Virus record (IMG/VR): IMGVR_UViG_3300027573_000120
Span: 1-23,121 of that record
Direction: 5' to 3' (one strand)
Length of the DNA: 23,121 nucleotides
Source: a virus
Part shown: one piece after another, positions 14,135 through 20,981 of the stretch
Numbering within the stretch: the first letter of the stretch is position 1
Layout of the letters: the number at the start of each line of letters is the position of its first letter
The notes under the pieces: model-generated
The model's database searches: none
Seen by the model: only the letters and a program-made list of their open reading frames with translations
Told to the model about the DNA's origin: nothing
Made by a program: the position numbers and the translations under genes

Positions 14135-15957
14135 AAATATTACTCTTATTACTGCTACCATTTTTTGCATTCGCGCAGGACTCCCTGCACATCGAAGAAC
14201 TCGGGGTATATGTGAAGACCACGGAAACGCCTCCACCGATACCTGTGGATTCCTTCCTGACGATTGATAATGCTGTGAAGGGTATTCAAGGCTATCAACA
14301 CAACTATACAGGAACATGGAGCGAAGGAACCAGCGCCAATTGGTATGCCAGTACATTAACCTATACCACCAATGGCGCTGTTACCTTCCGATTCAATGGA
14401 ACCAAAATAGAGTGGTACACGGAGAAGGGTCCGACTCATGGTAAAGTAGGGGTAACTGTAGATACTTCACCAGAAGTCATCATCGACCTGTATGCCGCTG
14501 CGTTCGCTCAGAAAGTGAAAGTCTTCGAACGTGTCACCACGCAGGACATTCACACGATCAAGCTGCGATCTACAGGCACGAAGAATCCTGCATCCAGCAA
14601 CACGTATTTATTAACGGACTTCTTCAAGATCAAGGATCCGGGGTTCGTGCCTGATACGGTTCCTTCTATTCCTCCACCCATCACTGGAGATATTATTGTA
14701 TCACCAGGGCAAAGTATCAAGGCTGCTGTAGAGTCAGCTACATCTGGTAAGATCGTAAGTCTGTTGGAGGGAACTTATAACGAGAATCAATTCAACGTAC
14801 CGCAGGGTGTATCGCTGGTCGGTGCTGGCAAACTCAAAACTATAATCAACTTTACCGGAAGTATGCCACAGCAAAGTGAGAACGCGATGATCCAGCTTAA
14901 AGGGGGGTCACTGGTACGTATTATGCCGATGACAATGGGTATCACTGGCATCATGTTATTGGTTCTCTTATGGTTAATAGCCAACTACGGACCGTGGACA
15001 TCTAAAATAAAGCTGATTATCACCGCTGTTCTGGTTGTTATCCTTATCGGAATTATCATCTACATCGTTAATGCCCCTCAAGCCTCCCAACAGGCAGCGG
15101 GTAATCAAACGATCTCAGGCTTTACTATCAATGGTAAGTTTTTATGCAACGGCGGGATAATAGTAGACGGCAGGGATAATGTGAAAATACTGGATGTTAA
15201 AGTTCAGGAGACAACCTACTTCGGGGCATGGTTAAAGAACACCACAGGCTCCGAGTTTGCCAATAACGAGTTATTTAATTCATCGTGGGCTTCTGTAGGA
15301 TGGGTCACGGGCGAACTTTGTGTGCACAACATTACTAATACCATCATCCATCACAACTTTTTTAAGACTACGCGCAACGATAAAGGATACGGCATTAAAG
15401 GTCTATGGCCTGATGGTACAGTTACCAACTCAAAGTTCTATAATAACAAGTTTGAGCTAACACACTTTTCTCTTTGGAACAACGGGTCAGCGCCTAACAT
15501 AGATATCGAATTACACAATACGTTCTACAATGGTATAGAGATTTACGAGAATGACTTTTCAGTGATGGGCTTATCATTAGCATCGCATAGACCAACTAAA
15601 GGCGGCAGGACCATTGTACGCAACAATCGTTTTGTATGGTGTTCAACCGCTCACATTGAACTGGTCTGCTCAAACATAACCATTGGCCCGGGTAACGTGT
15701 TCTCAGGCGCGCCGATGCTGACAGCTAACTTCCAGCCCAATGGAAAGTGGACTGATATTATCGTAACCGGTAACACCTTCACCAGTAACGGAGCAAATCC
15801 AAGCTGGGGAGGAACGCATTTGATTGGAGCTAATGGCATGGATATGACCATTACGAACAACACCTACAATAATTTAGGGGGGTATACCTTTGTCAAGCAT
15901 ATGGGAGCGCCTGCTAATAGTGTGATAGTGGACACAGGAAACACCAAGAACCAATGA
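14131..15957 (+). CDS. Exported parallel beta-helix protein with internal two-TM insertion
   Basis: 608 residues. The N-terminus [16 protein letters not shown] is a Sec signal peptide with cleavage likely near residue 15-16. Residues about 45-168 form a jelly-roll carbohydrate-binding-like domain ([19 protein letters not shown], 87-104). From about residue 186 a parallel beta-helix of the pectate-lyase type begins ([19 protein letters not shown]). It is broken at 263-323 by a hydrophobic hairpin with two TM segments, then resumes at [14 protein letters not shown] (324-337) and continues to the end with repeated 'NxFxxN' turns. A signal peptide is unusual for a virion tailspike, since virion proteins assemble in the cytoplasm; the protein may instead act in the host envelope. 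Shares ATGA with the tailspike gene downstream. Confidence 0.8.
   Translation: MKILLLLLLPFFAFAQDSLHIEELGVYVKTTETPPPIPVDSFLTIDNAVKGIQGYQHNYTGTWSEGTSANWYASTLTYTTNGAVTFRFNGTKIEWYTEKGPTHGKVGVTVDTSPEVIIDLYAAAFAQKVKVFERVTTQDIHTIKLRSTGTKNPASSNTYLLTDFFKIKDPGFVPDTVPSIPPPITGDIIVSPGQSIKAAVESATSGKIVSLLEGTYNENQFNVPQGVSLVGAGKLKTIINFTGSMPQQSENAMIQLKGGSLVRIMPMTMGITGIMLLVLLWLIANYGPWTSKIKLIITAVLVVILIGIIIYIVNAPQASQQAAGNQTISGFTINGKFLCNGGIIVDGRDNVKILDVKVQETTYFGAWLKNTTGSEFANNELFNSSWASVGWVTGELCVHNITNTIIHHNFFKTTRNDKGYGIKGLWPDGTVTNSKFYNNKFELTHFSLWNNGSAPNIDIELHNTFYNGIEIYENDFSVMGLSLASHRPTKGGRTIVRNNRFVWCSTAHIELVCSNITIGPGNVFSGAPMLTANFQPNGKWTDIIVTGNTFTSNGANPSWGGTHLIGANGMDMTITNNTYNNLGGYTFVKHMGAPANSVIVDTGNTKNQ
14917..15099 (+). 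other. In-frame two-TM holin-like insertion inside the beta-helix gene
   Basis: Codons 263-323 of the beta-helix gene. TM1 is [19 protein letters not shown] (269-287), the loop is PWTSKIK, and TM2 is [19 protein letters not shown] (295-313), followed by APQASQQAA. Both flanks read as normal solenoid rungs (MIQLKGG before, NQTISGFTI after). Clustered ATG codons at 14923, 14929 and 14935 mark a possible internal start, but no stop follows until 15957. The segment resembles the separate small proteins at 13648-13848 and 20006-20191. No target-site duplication is obvious at the edges. Confidence 0.65.
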
Positions 15958-17300
15958 ATATAACACTGGACGAAGATGTAGCCGCTGGGAAGTATTTATT
16001 AGTACCAGAGGCTGAAATTCCTGAACCCTGCGAATGTCCTCCGGGACCACAGGGTGAACCAGGGCCAATAGGACCACAGGGACCAATCGGGTTAACCGGG
16101 CCGAAAGGAGACAAGGGAGATACCGGAGCGACAGGCCCAATCGGACCACAAGGTCCGGCAGGCGGTGGAACAGGTGGAGGACTGAAGGGATGGTTTGACA
16201 TCACTGCATACGGAGCGGTGCGAGATTCCACAACAGACTGCACCGCAGCAATTCAAGCCGCTATCGATGACTGTATAAGAAATAAAGGAACATTATATAT
16301 CCCAAGTGATGATGGACACAACTACTATAGAATAAACAATACTTTAAATATTGTAGCCAGTGCCTCTTATCCAGAAGACCAGATACACATGAACGTGTAT
16401 GGTGAAGGCCATCTGGCCCGTCAGATTGTTTATCATGGTCCAAGTAATAGCTGTGCAGTAAAGATACTAGGGTTGAAGGGCGGTACTATACAGAATTTTA
16501 AAGTAAGGTTTGCGGATGGTGTAACAAACTGCGCTGTTTTTGAAGTTGGTACAAATGCTTATGCCGGTTCCTGTGGCAGTTTTACTTTTCAGGATTGTGT
16601 GGCTGGATTGCATACGGGTGAAAATAATGTCGGATGGAGACTGGGAGCAGTAGAAGGTAGTGGTGCTGATGTTTCAAATATCACATGGGTCAACTGTCTG
16701 GTAAATGGGGGACGAATACACGGTTATGCGGGACAATACGGATGGCATTGTACCGGTGGTAATTCATTCCAGTTTACGTGGATAGGTGGAGGGGCATCCT
16801 ACTGTTATAATGCTGTGAGAATATCGATGGGTGGCTCATTATATTTTTATGGTGTTGGGGGTTCGGGTAACACCGTGGACTTCCAATTGAATTATGTAAG
16901 TTCCCTTACAATAGATGGAAACAGGTGGGAAAATGGTAAGAAGTTTCTACACGCAGCCGGACAGGAGGGTCATTCAACAGTAATGATTTCAAATTCTTCA
17001 CTTGGAGCGTATAATCCCGAAGATGGTTATGTGATCCTGGTTGAACAGCCAGGAACTATTATCCTGGATGCTTTCGGAGTTTACAAGGATGGCGGCGGAA
17101 TGTATACTGGCCCCGTTGTTCATTTAGCCAGCACATGGCACATTGGCAATTTCCATTGGAGAGGGGGCTATGTACAATCTACATCTTCCACACTTGTAAA
17201 AGTTCAGAATGCTGCCAATTGGAAACAACGGGTAACGACAGTTGGGAAGATGGACGCAAATTATAAAACACCTGATTACTTCCCTGATGTAACGACATGA
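15954..17300 (+). CDS. Tailspike with collagen-like repeat and pectate-lyase-fold domain
   Basis: 448 residues. Residues 1-30 are an acidic segment with a CEC motif, residues 31-69 are thirteen Gly-X-Y triplets, and a Gly-rich hinge (GGGTGGG) leads to [20 protein letters not shown] (80-99), the standard opening of a Pectate_lyase_3-type beta-helix domain. A long solenoid follows. No signal peptide is present, in contrast with the upstream protein, so this one is the better candidate for the virion tailspike. Collagen-like stretches in phages form trimeric stalks. It shares ATGA with both neighbours. Depolymerase activity is likely from the fold, but catalytic residues are not assigned. Confidence 0.85.
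   Translation: MNITLDEDVAAGKYLLVPEAEIPEPCECPPGPQGEPGPIGPQGPIGLTGPKGDKGDTGATGPIGPQGPAGGGTGGGLKGWFDITAYGAVRDSTTDCTAAIQAAIDDCIRNKGTLYIPSDDGHNYYRINNTLNIVASASYPEDQIHMNVYGEGHLARQIVYHGPSNSCAVKILGLKGGTIQNFKVRFADGVTNCAVFEVGTNAYAGSCGSFTFQDCVAGLHTGENNVGWRLGAVEGSGADVSNITWVNCLVNGGRIHGYAGQYGWHCTGGNSFQFTWIGGGASYCYNAVRISMGGSLYFYGVGGSGNTVDFQLNYVSSLTIDGNRWENGKKFLHAAGQEGHSTVMISNSSLGAYNPEDGYVILVEQPGTIILDAFGVYKDGGGMYTGPVVHLASTWHIGNFHWRGGYVQSTSSTLVKVQNAANWKQRVTTVGKMDANYKTPDYFPDVTT
16044..16160 (+). repeat. Collagen-like Gly-X-Y repeat, 13 triplets
   Basis: The codons read [18 protein letters not shown], then [21 protein letters not shown] without interruption. The Pro content and GDKGDT units favour a triple helix even without hydroxyproline. 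Repeats of this kind often change length between related phages. Confidence 0.9.
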
Positions 17301-17857
17301 AATTCCTGTTAGTAAAAGATAACGTTGTGTTAACCGAGCACATTACCCCGGTTATTGAACGGCTGGACCCGTTTTTTAAGGCGGCCAATTTAACCGCCTA
17401 CGTGACTTCAGGGCTACGCAGACCAGAGGACCAGTTACGTATCATCCGGAATGAATTAAACCGCCGTGGGCTATCTGGGGACTTTCAGCAGGGCTTTGAC
17501 GACATCGGGGATAGAATACAATACGAAGGACAAGAAGTTTACGCATGGCAGCCGGCGTGGAGTAAGTTACTTTCGGTTGGTTTTGTTGTTAACCCTCCAT
17601 ATCCGGCTGTCGCTTTAATGGACTATTTCAGGCCCGGAAGTCAGGAGAATAGAAAGGGAAAGATGATAGGGGACAGCCCACATATTAGGGGAACGGCTTT
17701 CGACATCGGGGGAGGCAAGGACGGGGTAACCAATGAGGCTCAGGTAATAGAACGGGCTATGGGGAAGGTCAAAGGGCTGAAAGGGTATTTGATTGAAAGA
17801 AACCAGAACTGTTTGCACGTGGACTGTCAGCCGATTGACATGGAAGACTTCAAATGA
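17297..17857 (+). CDS. Endolysin: M15-type zinc peptidase (VanY / DD-peptidase fold)
   Basis: 186 residues. The zinc site is SPHIRGTAFDIG (127-138), giving ligands H129 and D136 in the 'SxHxxGxAxD' motif, with LHVD (173-176) supplying H174. TSGLRRPEDQ (37-46) is the usual upstream substrate-side segment (S-G-x-R). Enzymes of this type cut peptide cross-links or stem peptides of murein. There is no signal peptide, so release depends on a holin; the two-TM protein at 13648 is the nearest candidate. It overlaps the tailspike gene and the spanin gene by 4 nt each. Confidence 0.88.
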   Translation: MKFLLVKDNVVLTEHITPVIERLDPFFKAANLTAYVTSGLRRPEDQLRIIRNELNRRGLSGDFQQGFDDIGDRIQYEGQEVYAWQPAWSKLLSVGFVVNPPYPAVALMDYFRPGSQENRKGKMIGDSPHIRGTAFDIGGGKDGVTNEAQVIERAMGKVKGLKGYLIERNQNCLHVDCQPIDMEDFK

Positions 17858-18090
17858 AAGTGCTTGTTCTGCTGCTGTTGTGCTCCTGTTCAACCATGCG
17901 GCAGCGGACGGTGGTGGTTAGTGTGTATGATTATCCGATGCAATTAGATTCAGTAAAGATTCCGGCGGATTCGGTGGTACACTACCGGCAGGAAATAAGG
18001 AAGCAGGAGAACAAAAAAAACTTTTGGAAGGGTGCTACCATTACTCTATTCTTGTTCATCCTGCTGGAGATATTTGTTAATACGAACTAA
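17854..18090 (+). CDS. Putative unimolecular spanin (u-spanin) or Rz1-like lipoprotein
   Basis: 78 residues. The start MKVLVLLLLCSCSTM is a lipoprotein signal with C12 as the probable lipidated residue. The middle (about 13-55) is a charged periplasmic stretch (QEIRKQENKKN). Residues 57-75 form a C-terminal TM helix (FWKGATITLFLFILLEIFV). An outer-membrane lipid anchor plus an inner-membrane TM segment in one protein is the u-spanin plan, as in T1 gp11, though this one is much shorter. It directly follows the endolysin gene, the usual spanin position. The lipobox is slightly unusual (Cys at -2). Confidence 0.65.
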   Translation: MKVLVLLLLCSCSTMRQRTVVVSVYDYPMQLDSVKIPADSVVHYRQEIRKQENKKNFWKGATITLFLFILLEIFVNTN

Positions 18091-18380
18091 TTTTCGTCAC
18101 GTTTGAATTTATCCTGACCACCGAATTTATAGATCCCTCCGTCATTCCATTCAAGTTTGGTATCGTATTGCCTTTGAGTTTCAGCGTATAAGTTATTGGT
18201 AAAGCCAACGGCTAACCAGAAAGCTAAAACGTTGCTTAATTCTCCTAACTGATTATCGCGGATGTAAGCGGTTAGCACCAGCGGGTTTAATTCATTTTCG
18301 TGGAACTGAACAGTAAAACGGTTTTCAATGCAGGCTTTGTGGAGGGCGTCTTTGTGGGCTTTGTCAATGGTTAGTTTCAT
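18087..18380 (-). CDS. Hypothetical protein, last gene of the small early operon
   Basis: 97 residues, converging on the spanin gene with stops overlapping (4 nt), so there is no room for a terminator between the two transcripts. It starts MKLTIDKAHKDALHKACIEN, helical and basic, with a later segment (LSNVLAFWLAVGFTNNLYAE) of moderate hydrophobicity. The C-terminus is charged. Its ATG overlaps the stop of the upstream small membrane gene. No family is recognised. Confidence 0.55.
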   Translation of the reverse strand: MKLTIDKAHKDALHKACIENRFTVQFHENELNPLVLTAYIRDNQLGELSNVLAFWLAVGFTNNLYAETQRQYDTKLEWNDGGIYKFGGQDKFKRDEN

Positions 18381-18475
18381 ACGAATAAGGTTAAAAGGAT
18401 AGTGATTAAAATTAACATTACAGCCAGCGGGGCCATTCTTTCAGAGAGTTCTTGGTTAGGATTGTGGTCAGTCAT
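18377..18475 (-). CDS. Tiny single-TM protein
   Basis: 32 residues from ATG (complement of 18473-18475) to TGA. A polar N-terminus (MTDHNPNQELSERM) is followed by one TM helix (APLAVMLILITILLTLFV). It overlaps the upstream gene by 8 nt and shares ATGA with the downstream gene, matching the overlap style of the operon. It is shorter than standard length cut-offs, so annotation pipelines may miss it. A host-membrane effector or an antiholin-like role is possible, but nothing in the sequence decides. Confidence 0.55.
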   Translation of the reverse strand: MTDHNPNQELSERMAPLAVMLILITILLTLFV

Positions 18476-18686
18476 TTTCATTATATCTAGTGTTTAAGTC
18501 TGATGCCATACGGTCGAACATTTCAATACATTCGCACTGTCGCCGCCATTCTTCGCTTCCTGCCTTTACTTTGCCAGACATCAAGTCTTGACCTAGCTTT
18601 TCTTCTGCGTTTGACTTTAGGAGGTTCCAGTCTTTTTCTTCTTTTCTAAACTGATGGCCGTACCATCCTTCGAATTGGTTTTTCAT
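18468..18686 (-). CDS. Hypothetical protein
   Basis: 72 residues, highly charged and helical (HQFRKEEKDWNLLKSNAEEK; SEEWRRQCECIEMFDRMASD), with a CEC pair near residue 51. The composition suggests a small helical bundle or a protein-binding factor. It shares ATGA with the upstream gene (18683-18686). No family is recognised. Confidence 0.55.
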   Translation of the reverse strand: MKNQFEGWYGHQFRKEEKDWNLLKSNAEEKLGQDLMSGKVKAGSEEWRRQCECIEMFDRMASDLNTRYNEND

Positions 18687-18883
18687 TTCTGTAACTGTTT
18701 AAGTGAATTGCTGTATTGCAAGTGAAGTGTTATCAGATCGGTTTTTTTCTGGTTCTCCACAAACTGCCAGAACTTTTCAATTCCAGTACCATCGCAACAC
18801 CGGCAATAGTCCATGTAGTCACGTAGTCCTGTTCCGTTACAGTTACCACAAAGGATGAAGTTTTCGAAGTAAAAGCGTTTCAT
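18683..18883 (-). CDS. Small protein with DnaJ-type zinc-finger knuckles
   Basis: 66 residues. CGNCNGTG (12-19) and CRCCDGTG (27-34) are two CxxCxGxG-type knuckles, as in the central zinc domain of DnaJ, here reduced to a single pair. The C-terminal half is a helix (FWQFVENQKK, LHLQYSNSLKQLQK). No J-domain is present. Small phage proteins with this motif may bind protein or nucleic acid; which applies here is unknown. It lies directly downstream of a ribbon-helix-helix gene and shares a 4-nt overlap with it. Confidence 0.65.
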   Translation of the reverse strand: MKRFYFENFILCGNCNGTGLRDYMDYCRCCDGTGIEKFWQFVENQKKTDLITLHLQYSNSLKQLQK

Positions 18884-19023
18884 GACTGTAGTGTTTGAAG
18901 TGTTGCGGCAATAGCTGCCATTTCTATGAACCGTTTTACGCTTTGGCCCTTGATAGAAGCAGCCTTGATAAGCTGCCTCTTTTCGGACTCTGTGAATTCT
19001 ACTCTTTTGCTTTGCTTGTTCAT
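18880..19023 (-). CDS. Ribbon-helix-helix DNA-binding protein
   Basis: 47 residues. KRVEFTESEKRQLIKAASIK (6-25) gives a short beta strand (RVEFT) followed by a helix, then a turn (GQS) and a second helix (VKRFIEMAAIAATLQTL). This is the ribbon-helix-helix plan of Arc/MetJ, MobC and DUF1778-like proteins. It would bind DNA as a dimer and could repress its own operon through the TGTACA repeat at 19263-19279 (inference). It is preceded by a hairpin that ends close to its ATG. Confidence 0.65.
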   Translation of the reverse strand: MNKQSKRVEFTESEKRQLIKAASIKGQSVKRFIEMAAIAATLQTLQS

Positions 19024-19028
19024 ATTGT

Positions 19029-19044
19029 GGGGGCTTTCACCCCC
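19029..19044 (-). promoter_or_regulatory. G5/C5 hairpin just upstream of the ribbon-helix-helix gene
   Basis: On the minus-strand RNA, GGGGG, a 6-nt loop (TGAAAG) and CCCCC form a stable hairpin between the stop at 19050 and the ATG at 19023. No T-run follows, so a simple terminator is unlikely. Its closeness to the start codon suggests a translational control element or an RNA processing site. Confidence 0.45.
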
Positions 19045-19049
19045 GTTTA

Positions 19050-19223
19050 TTATGCTAGTTTATATTTCTTTTTGAAGTGCGGTATCCCCTGTGTGAACTC
19101 TAACATTTCGCTCAGTTGATTGTAAGCTGCAAACCTTACCCGATTTCCGATTATCTCTACGACTACGGCTGTTTTTAACATTCTGCCTTCTTCTTTTCTG
19201 GTGTAAACTTCTCCTACTTTCAT
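19050..19223 (-). CDS. Small beta-rich hypothetical protein, first gene of the early operon
   Basis: 57 residues from ATG (complement of 19221-19223) to TAA. Strands MKVGEVYTRK, TAVVVEIIGN and RVRFAAYNQL suggest a small SH3-like or KOW-like barrel; the C-terminus is basic (HFKKKYKLA). Another frame over the same bases gives a longer Arg-rich ORF, but this frame has a better-behaved sequence, fits the downstream operon and starts about 25 nt after a promoter box. Function is unknown. Confidence 0.55.
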   Translation of the reverse strand: MKVGEVYTRKEEGRMLKTAVVVEIIGNRVRFAAYNQLSEMLEFTQGIPHFKKKYKLA

Positions 19224-19247
19224 TTTGTGTTTCTGTTAATTGATATG

Positions 19248-19279
19248 TAAATATACGCAGTCTGTACATATTTTGTACA
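19248..19279 (-). promoter_or_regulatory. Early promoter with TGTACA inverted repeat (candidate operator)
   Basis: On the minus strand, TATATTTA (19248-19255) is a 7/8 match to the TAnnTTTG -7 box. Upstream of it lies TGTACA-5-TGTACA (19263-19279), a near-perfect 17-bp palindrome that would overlap the -33 region. A dimeric repressor bound there would block RNA polymerase. The 132-bp gap between the two flanking genes holds no other candidate element, apart from short AGCCT/AGGCT repeats near 19313-19345 that may act as a weak terminator for the GNAT gene. Confidence 0.45.
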
Positions 19280-19355
19280 TAAATGTAAGAAAAGAATAGA
19301 AATGTTTGAAATTAGCCTGAATTGGCCTGTTTTATTTTAAAGGCTATGTAAGGTT

Positions 19356-19970
19356 TTACTCATTTTTCAACTTTTCAAGGTCGTCAGCCTTTGAAATAAG
19401 TTGAAGCCGGTAGTTTTCTAACTTCTTCCCCCTGTCGAATTGGGTTATTATTCCGGTGTTCTTATGTTTCCGCCATAGGCTGGCATCCTGTTTCCCCTCC
19501 ACTGGTTCAACCCAGATAGGCGCAAAGATTTGTTCCTGTAGGTACTTTCGCCAAACGTTTATCTTACGCATTCTCCTAACACCGCCTTGTTTAACAGCAA
19601 TACAGTTGTAGCCCAATTCCTTCCAAAATTGATTGGCGTCAAGATCGAACCCACAACGTAGCGTAACACTACTGGAAAGGCTTGCATTGGCATAGTTCTC
19701 CATAGCGACCACTAACATAGCCCCGTATAATTTGCGCCTTAAATCGTATTGTATGCAGACCTGATGGCATTTAACATCACCACCAGCAGAACCTACGTAG
19801 ATATAACCACACGGCTCGTTATTCAGAAGTCCTAAATACAGGCGTCCGTTCTTCGCTTCCCGTTCAAATACCTGTTTGGGGTAAAATGAGAGTGCATCAG
19901 CGTTCTTTCGTTGTAGATAGTCGATGTATTCTATCAGTCTTGGGTGGTCTTTTACGATTATGAAGTCCAT
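19356..19970 (-). CDS. GNAT-family N-acetyltransferase
   Basis: 204 residues from the ATG at 19970. An in-frame TTG at 20003 would extend it to within 2 nt of the divergent gene and is not preferred. YLGLLNNEPCGYIYVG (45-60) is the core strand pair, VCIQYDLRRKLYGAMLVVAM (71-90) is motif A with the acetyl-CoA loop (R-R-K-L-Y-G-A), and CGFDLDANQFWKELGY (106-121) is motif B. The C-terminal extension (GGVRRMRKINVWRKYL) is common in phage-borne GNATs. The substrate is unknown; modification of a host protein or of a small molecule is possible. Divergent from the 20006 gene with 35 bp between the starts. Confidence 0.75.
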   Translation of the reverse strand: MDFIIVKDHPRLIEYIDYLQRKNADALSFYPKQVFEREAKNGRLYLGLLNNEPCGYIYVGSAGGDVKCHQVCIQYDLRRKLYGAMLVVAMENYANASLSSSVTLRCGFDLDANQFWKELGYNCIAVKQGGVRRMRKINVWRKYLQEQIFAPIWVEPVEGKQDASLWRKHKNTGIITQFDRGKKLENYRLQLISKADDLEKLKNE

Positions 19971-20005
19971 ATCAGGATTTGGTAAAATTTTTTGTATCTT
20001 CAAAC

Positions 20006-20191
20006 ATGAGCCTACTTGTAATCATCCTGGTTATCGTCTTCGCTGGCCTGATTCTGTGGCTGGTAGAGAAATACATTCCAATGGACCCCGGACTGAAGAC
20101 GCTTTTAAGAGTTGTTGTGATAGCTATTGTCATCTGGATATTACTTAGAGAATTAGGAGTGCTGCACTATCTTTCAACTGTTAAGATTTAG
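20006..20191 (+). CDS. Two-TM small membrane protein (Thivi_2564-like)
   Basis: 61 residues from ATG 20006 (an upstream TTG in the same frame is not preferred). SLLVIILVIVFAGLILWLVE (2-21), YIPMDPGLK and TLLRVVVIAIVIWILL (about 31-46) reproduce the 'LxxWLVxxYIPMDxxxK' signature of the Thivi_2564 family of small membrane proteins. It is the only plus-strand gene within the minus-strand block, divergent from the GNAT gene and converging (11-nt overlap) with the coiled-coil gene. Its own promoter must lie in or near the 5' end of the GNAT gene. Role unknown; an antiholin or second holin is a reasonable idea. Confidence 0.7.
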   Translation: MSLLVIILVIVFAGLILWLVEKYIPMDPGLKTLLRVVVIAIVIWILLRELGVLHYLSTVKI

Positions 20192-20591
20192 CTTCGTGTT
20201 TGGATAGAAGTGACGCACAAATAATATAAACGTTTCTAGCGTAGCCACTGGACTGATACATTGTTTCTTGGCAACAAGTGTTCAGCGCCTCAAGTAGTTG
20301 CGCCTTGTCGGCCTGAAGTTTAGAAATAGTGTTGTAATAATCCACCCATAACTTCGCGTCTTCCTTCAGTCGCTCGTTCTCTTCTCTTTGCCTACGCATA
20401 ACAATTTCAGCTTGTTCTTTGTAGCCGCTATTAACGAGTTTAAGATGTTCGTTCTCTGCCAATAGTTTATTCACCCACTCATCGTGCTTGCCATAGTTAT
20501 CGTATAACTTTTGATACTCTGCCTTGAGCGCAGCGAGTTCATCCAATAGCTTCTGATTGATTTCTATATTAACGTTTTCTACTGTTGCCAT
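20181..20591 (-). CDS. Coiled-coil protein
   Basis: 136 residues. Long heptad-like stretches (INQKLLDELAALKAEYQKLY; MRRQREENERLKEDAKLWVD; YYNTISKLQADKAQLLEALN) indicate an extended coiled coil over about residues 10-105. The C-terminal part is less charged and contains CC and a single Cys (ALNTCCQE, YIICASLL). Such proteins are frequent in phage early regions without a known role. It is preceded by a 177-nt untranslated leader and converges on the plus-strand membrane protein gene. Confidence 0.65.
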   Translation of the reverse strand: MATVENVNIEINQKLLDELAALKAEYQKLYDNYGKHDEWVNKLLAENEHLKLVNSGYKEQAEIVMRRQREENERLKEDAKLWVDYYNTISKLQADKAQLLEALNTCCQETMYQSSGYARNVYIICASLLSKHEAKS

Positions 20592-20768
20592 ATCTCTGTT
20601 TAGTTAAAGACCTAAGATTTGTTTAAAATGGTCGGGTCTCTCCCCGAATGTCACCCTCCACTGTTTCGCGCGTCAATTTGAAATAACAACACGTGAAATT
20701 TCTCTTATCTATTCCAGCCGCGGACAGGTCAACGCTGGCATTTCTTAGCTTTACACCTTAAAATAGAT
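20592..20768 (-). promoter_or_regulatory. 177-nt intergenic leader with two hairpins
   Basis: No ORF above about 17 codons was found here on either strand. On the minus strand a CCAGC/GCTGG stem (20714-20718 with 20734-20738) is followed by TCGGG-6-CCCGA (20632-20647), the latter close to an ATTTT stretch and thus resembling a weak terminator. The region might be a structured leader or attenuator for the coiled-coil gene, or a small RNA. No known riboswitch class was recognised. Confidence 0.4.
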
Positions 20769-20981
20769 TCATTTTATAACCAAAAAACTATTCATTGCAA
20801 TTCTAAAGGCTTCAAATTTATTCTTTCCGAAACCAAATGAAGGCTTTGCGTAATCTGTGTACAAATGACAGAACCAACCTTTTCCATGTGTTAGATCGCG
20901 CCCACGGTATAGGTATATTCTTGCGCCGTGAATCTCTTTGTAGCAAGCCTTATCAAATCCGTGTACTTTAATTTCACTCAT
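20769..20981 (-). CDS. Small hypothetical protein
   Basis: 70 residues with an aromatic, basic core (IYLYRGRDLTHGKGWFCHLY; FGFGKNKFEAFRIAMNSF). The arrangement of short strands and one C-terminal helix suggests a compact alpha/beta fold, and its charge would suit nucleic acid binding, but no motif is decisive. It abuts the upstream gene (TAATG overlap of one base) and ends before the structured leader. Confidence 0.55.
   Translation of the reverse strand: MSEIKVHGFDKACYKEIHGARIYLYRGRDLTHGKGWFCHLYTDYAKPSFGFGKNKFEAFRIAMNSFLVIK

Noticed and set aside
14880-15120. Frameshift or intein as explanation of the hydrophobic insert
   Set aside because: The frame is continuous through the insert, and no splicing-type Cys/Ser start or HN-(S/C/T) end was found at its edges.
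15914-16243. Proline-rich antisense ORF over the collagen repeat
   Set aside because: It is the mirror image of the Gly-X-Y codons and has no independent support.
18895-19119. Plus-strand ORF over the ribbon-helix-helix gene
   Set aside because: Cys-rich and low-complexity translation with no motif; it is antisense to a coherent minus-strand operon.
19060-19269. Arg-rich 69-residue ORF on the minus strand
   Set aside because: The alternative frame at 19050-19223 has a better amino-acid composition, and the Arg-rich ORF starts upstream of the likely transcription start.
19971-20003. TTG start for the GNAT gene
   Set aside because: It would leave 2 nt between divergent genes; the ATG at 19970 begins just before the GNAT fold.
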